Shown here: positions 61,791 through 64,000 of the stretch, in pieces
How positions within the stretch are numbered: the stretch's first letter is position 1
Layout: each line of letters starts with the position of its first letter
NCBI GenBank assembly: GCA_016699675.1
Contig: CP064985.1
Coordinates: 3,224,001-3,288,000 of the forward strand
DNA from: Austwickia sp.
Lineage (GTDB): Bacteria > Actinomycetota > Actinomycetes > Actinomycetales > Dermatophilaceae
Direction: 5' to 3'
Length of the DNA: 64,000 nucleotides
The notes under the pieces: model-generated
Seen by the model: only the letters and a program-made list of their open reading frames with translations
Told to the model about the DNA's origin: nothing
The model's database searches: none
Made by a program: the position numbers and the translations under genes

Positions 61791-62167
61791 CGGGTCGCCC
61801 CCATCGTCTCTACCTCGTACGGACCCTGCACTTCCTCGCCGTAGGTGTCGGCGTCTGCGCTTCGGTCAGGCTGGGGGACGCGGATGTAGCGCCGGAGCAC
61901 GAGCGTCACCGGGTCGATGCGAAGCATCTTGAAGCCGTTCAAGGTGAACAGGATCACCAGTGCGTTGAGCCAGCCGGGGCCGTCGTGGTTGAGGAGCGTG
62001 GTGCAGATCGCGGCGGCGTAGAAGTACACCACGGCCAAGCTGACGGCGAACAGGAACCACCTGACTCCGTGACGACCATGGGTGCGGATCAGCAGGATGT
62101 TGGTCGGCGCGTACCTGAGCAGCCGGTAGCGGACGTTGAAGAAGATGGTGAGTGCGAGGGTACTCAT
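61787..62167 (-). CDS. Small membrane protein of integrative-element type
   Basis: 126 aa. FFNVRYRLLRYAPTNILLIRTHGRHGVRWFL, then two hydrophobic helices (FAVSLAVVYFYAAAICTTLL; WLNALVILFTLNGFKML) and a hydrophilic tail. Relatives occur in actinobacterial integrative elements next to a small gene such as the one that follows here. Function unknown. Confidence 0.6.
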   Translation of the reverse strand: MSTLALTIFFNVRYRLLRYAPTNILLIRTHGRHGVRWFLFAVSLAVVYFYAAAICTTLLNHDGPGWLNALVILFTLNGFKMLRIDPVTLVLRRYIRVPQPDRSADADTYGEEVQGPYEVETMGATR

Positions 62168-62344
62168 TACGGGACTCGTTCCATGTCATAGCGCGACGGA
62201 TGTCCGTCGTGAGGCAGCTATGAATGAGTGCCCGCAGAGGGGCCGTCCCAGAGGACCCGCAGAGTTGTGAACCTGCCTCCACCACCGAGTCTACGACTGG
62301 ACCCCGGCAGAGGGAACCCTCATCGATGAGGCATGCGTGCTCCG

Positions 62345-63103
62345 CTAGGTGGTTGGTCGGCGTAGTGCACCTGGGACGGGAGCAAACAGCGCTCGCTCGT
62401 TGGCTTCGATCCGCTGCTGTGCTTCGTGTTCGGTCACGCCCCACAGCTCCGCGATCGGCCTGAGAGCCGCGGTGACGTCCCACGGGTTCAATCCCTGACG
62501 CCGAACCAGTGCGAACGGTCCGTCAGTCTCAAGGAGAACCTTGTCGTTGGGCATGGCCGCAACGAGGTCCTTGCCTTTCGCGCCGGCCAGCATTGCTGGT
62601 CCAACGCTGAACCAGCATCCGCGCCCGACAGCACGTTCCATTTGCGAGCGTGAGCCCGAGAACCAGTGGAGTATTGGGGTCTTGATCCGGTCGTAGCGGT
62701 CAAGGTGGTCAAGTACGTCTTTGGCCGCTCTGCGACTGTGGATCGAGATGACCTTTTCGTCGCCTGCGCTACACACCTGAAGTACGTGGTCGAAGACTTC
62801 CAACTGGTCTTCCCAGAAGGCGCGGCACTCGGGCGACCCGTCTAGGCCCACTTCACCAACAAAGGGAGTGTTCGCCAAGTACCTGTCGAAGAGAGCGAGT
62901 TCATGCTTTCGCTGTCCCGCGAGTTGAGGGTGCAAGCCAATTGCAGTGCGGATCGTAGACCGTCCCTCGGCGAGCCTCGCGGTGCCGTTCCACGCGGAGG
63001 GCGTCGTGGTTACCGAAAGTAGACCGATACCGCGGCGCTGACTCTCATCGGCTACGGCAGGTGGCGATGGGTAAAGATCGAGGTGGCAGTGGAAGTCGAT
63101 CAC
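62345..63103 (-). CDS. qatD: QatD, TatD-like nuclease of the Qat defence system
   Basis: 252 aa, GTG start overlapping the qatC stop (GTGA). TatD family metal-dependent hydrolase: DFHCHLDLYPSP (HxH), VGEVGLDGSPE (Glu), ISIHSRRA (His), LHWFSGSRSQ (His) and LLETDGPF (Asp). It is shorter at the start than housekeeping TatD. The direct coupling to a QueC-like gene identifies it as QatD; in Qat, all four proteins are needed for phage resistance. The GC content is clearly lower than in the chromosome part. Confidence 0.85.
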   Translation of the reverse strand: MIDFHCHLDLYPSPPAVADESQRRGIGLLSVTTTPSAWNGTARLAEGRSTIRTAIGLHPQLAGQRKHELALFDRYLANTPFVGEVGLDGSPECRAFWEDQLEVFDHVLQVCSAGDEKVISIHSRRAAKDVLDHLDRYDRIKTPILHWFSGSRSQMERAVGRGCWFSVGPAMLAGAKGKDLVAAMPNDKVLLETDGPFALVRRQGLNPWDVTAALRPIAELWGVTEHEAQQRIEANERALFAPVPGALRRPTT

Positions 63104-64000
63104 ACTAGGCCGTATTTCTCGTGGACCGTCCGCAGTTCACCGAAACCACGCTGGAGCATGTCTCGAAGTTCGAGTCGGTTGTGAATGAGTGGGGAGCTGA
63201 GAGTCGGTCCGAGCCAGCGGTCGAATCCGTCCTGCTCGATGGTGAGCAGCGCGATGGCTACGGAGCGAACGTCGTCAAACGCTGCATGGTCCTCGTCTTG
63301 GATAGCTAAGTTGTCGTACACGTACTCAGTCGGGTCTGGGCGCCCCCATGCCTCGAACGATGCGCGTCGAATCTGGCATGGGACGCATCGCCCACAATGC
63401 CTGTAGTTGAAGCGTTGGAATCGACCACAGCTCGTCGATAGCGGCGCCTCGGTCGACAGTAGGTCTTGGTCGAGGCACTCACGAAGCATCTCGCCCTTGG
63501 TCTTCTCCGCGTACGGGTTCTTGATCTGGACATTAAGTCCGACGGCATCGAAGATGCTTTGCATCCGTCCCAGGAACTCGGGATGCGCAGTTCGAGTGCT
63601 GAGGCTTCCCACGCGCGCAGTCGTCAGCGGTGGGTTGATCGCAATGAAGCCGTTCTCGCATACGTAGAGCGGTACCGGTTGGCCGTAGGCATGACGACGA
63701 GTAGCGGTCGCGGCCAGTACGGCGAATGCCAGGAAGATCAGCGAACGGGAGCGTTGTGAGGTCTCCTTCTGGCCGCGGGGCGTACTTGCGTTGTGATTGA
63801 GCTGAAGGTGGTCGATACCTCCGCCAATCCGCTGAGCGAACCGGTCTTGCTTCGCCGCATCTCCCCGCACCGTTTGACTGACGGCGAGCAGTGTCGTTCC
63901 CGCAGCAGTGAGGTCGATCGCTCCGATCAAGGAGTCGAGGCCGCCAGACAGAAGAGCAACGGCGTCACTCGTCGGGTATCGAGGCTTCTTGGGTGGGGTT
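63100..64000 (-). CDS. qatC: QatC, QueC-like protein of the Qat system (5' end outside window)
   Basis: The frame is open through base 64000, so the start is missing. PP-loop ATP-binding motif LLSGGLDSLIGAIDL (about 63920-63960), FLAFAVLAATATRRHA, NPYAEKTKGEMLREC, and a zinc-type cysteine cluster (CGRFQRFNYRHCGRCVPCQIRR), all features of QueC (7-cyano-7-deazaguanine synthase). No other queuosine genes are present, and qatD follows with a 4-bp overlap, so it belongs to Qat. The ATPase gene qatA and qatB should lie just beyond the window edge. Confidence 0.85.
   Translation of the reverse strand, partial: TPPKKPRYPTSDAVALLSGGLDSLIGAIDLTAAGTTLLAVSQTVRGDAAKQDRFAQRIGGGIDHLQLNHNASTPRGQKETSQRSRSLIFLAFAVLAATATRRHAYGQPVPLYVCENGFIAINPPLTTARVGSLSTRTAHPEFLGRMQSIFDAVGLNVQIKNPYAEKTKGEMLRECLDQDLLSTEAPLSTSCGRFQRFNYRHCGRCVPCQIRRASFEAWGRPDPTEYVYDNLAIQDEDHAAFDDVRSVAIALLTIEQDGFDRWLGPTLSSPLIHNRLELRDMLQRGFGELRTVHEKYGLV

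Noticed and set aside
1..64000. CRISPR array, prophage structural genes, rRNA, plasmid origin
   Set aside because: No regularly spaced repeats of CRISPR type, no capsid, tail or portal genes, no rRNA and no replication gene set were seen.

Overview
The window is high-GC DNA (about 70% by eye) from an actinobacterium. Supporting this are frequent GTG starts, a tmRNA whose tag ends in ALAA, the actinobacterial small families DUF2017, DUF3039 and DUF3618, a DUF2510/RDD membrane protein, and a prfB without the programmed frameshift. A complete methylmalonyl-CoA carboxyltransferase (transcarboxylase) operon suggests a propionate-type (Wood-Werkman) metabolism. The genus cannot be fixed from sequence reading alone.

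Layout. 1-11.6 kb: end of a histidine kinase, prfB, an alpha/beta-hydrolase-like gene, the transcarboxylase operon (minus strand; 5S, 12S, small protein, 1.3S), then ftsE-ftsX, an M23 peptidase and smpB. 11.7-23.6 kb: an FMN-binding protein, tmRNA (ssrA), thioredoxin, a DEAD-box helicase with a long Arg/Asp-rich repeat tail, YqgE, DUF3039, a second helicase, an Lrp regulator, RDD, a surface acyltransferase and a CoA-transferase. 23.7-32.5 kb: NAD salvage (pncB-pncA), clpS-DUF2017, and two consecutive polar amino-acid ABC importers. 32.5-42.9 kb: a lone AAA/DUF234 ATPase behind an inverted repeat, murI, an MBL hydrolase, rph-rdgB, tRNA-Leu, bcp, a GroES-like protein, kbl-tdh, a frameshifted FMN reductase and tRNA-Lys. 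42.9-50.7 kb: secreted proteins (a glucosaminidase and a cutinase fused to a bulb-lectin domain), a LuxR-type response regulator with an unusual two-module membrane kinase, an IS5-family insertion, and copC.

50.7-64.0 kb is an accessory island with lower and more mixed GC. It carries two related helix-turn-helix segments, the second joined to a truncated serine recombinase and the start of dprA. Between them sits an unrecognised module: a ParB-like protein with a DUF4145/HEPN-like C terminus, converging on a zinc-ribbon gene plus a D12-class adenine methyltransferase. Next come an SdpI-like protein and a nest of insertion sequences (an IS256 element inside an ISL3 element, abutted by an IS21 element, with target duplications visible for IS256 and IS21). 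After two ICE-like small genes, the window ends in the qatC and qatD genes of a Qat anti-phage system whose qatA and qatB should lie beyond base 64000.

How the genes work together: the transcarboxylase and CoA-transferase point to propionyl/succinyl-CoA handling; ftsEX plus the M23 protein form a division-hydrolase control set; smpB and tmRNA form the ribosome-rescue pair; and the island combines defence genes with transposition debris. Several one-base indels in G/C runs (near 3614, 42606, 57175, 57593 and 57675) are either gene decay or residual sequencing error.
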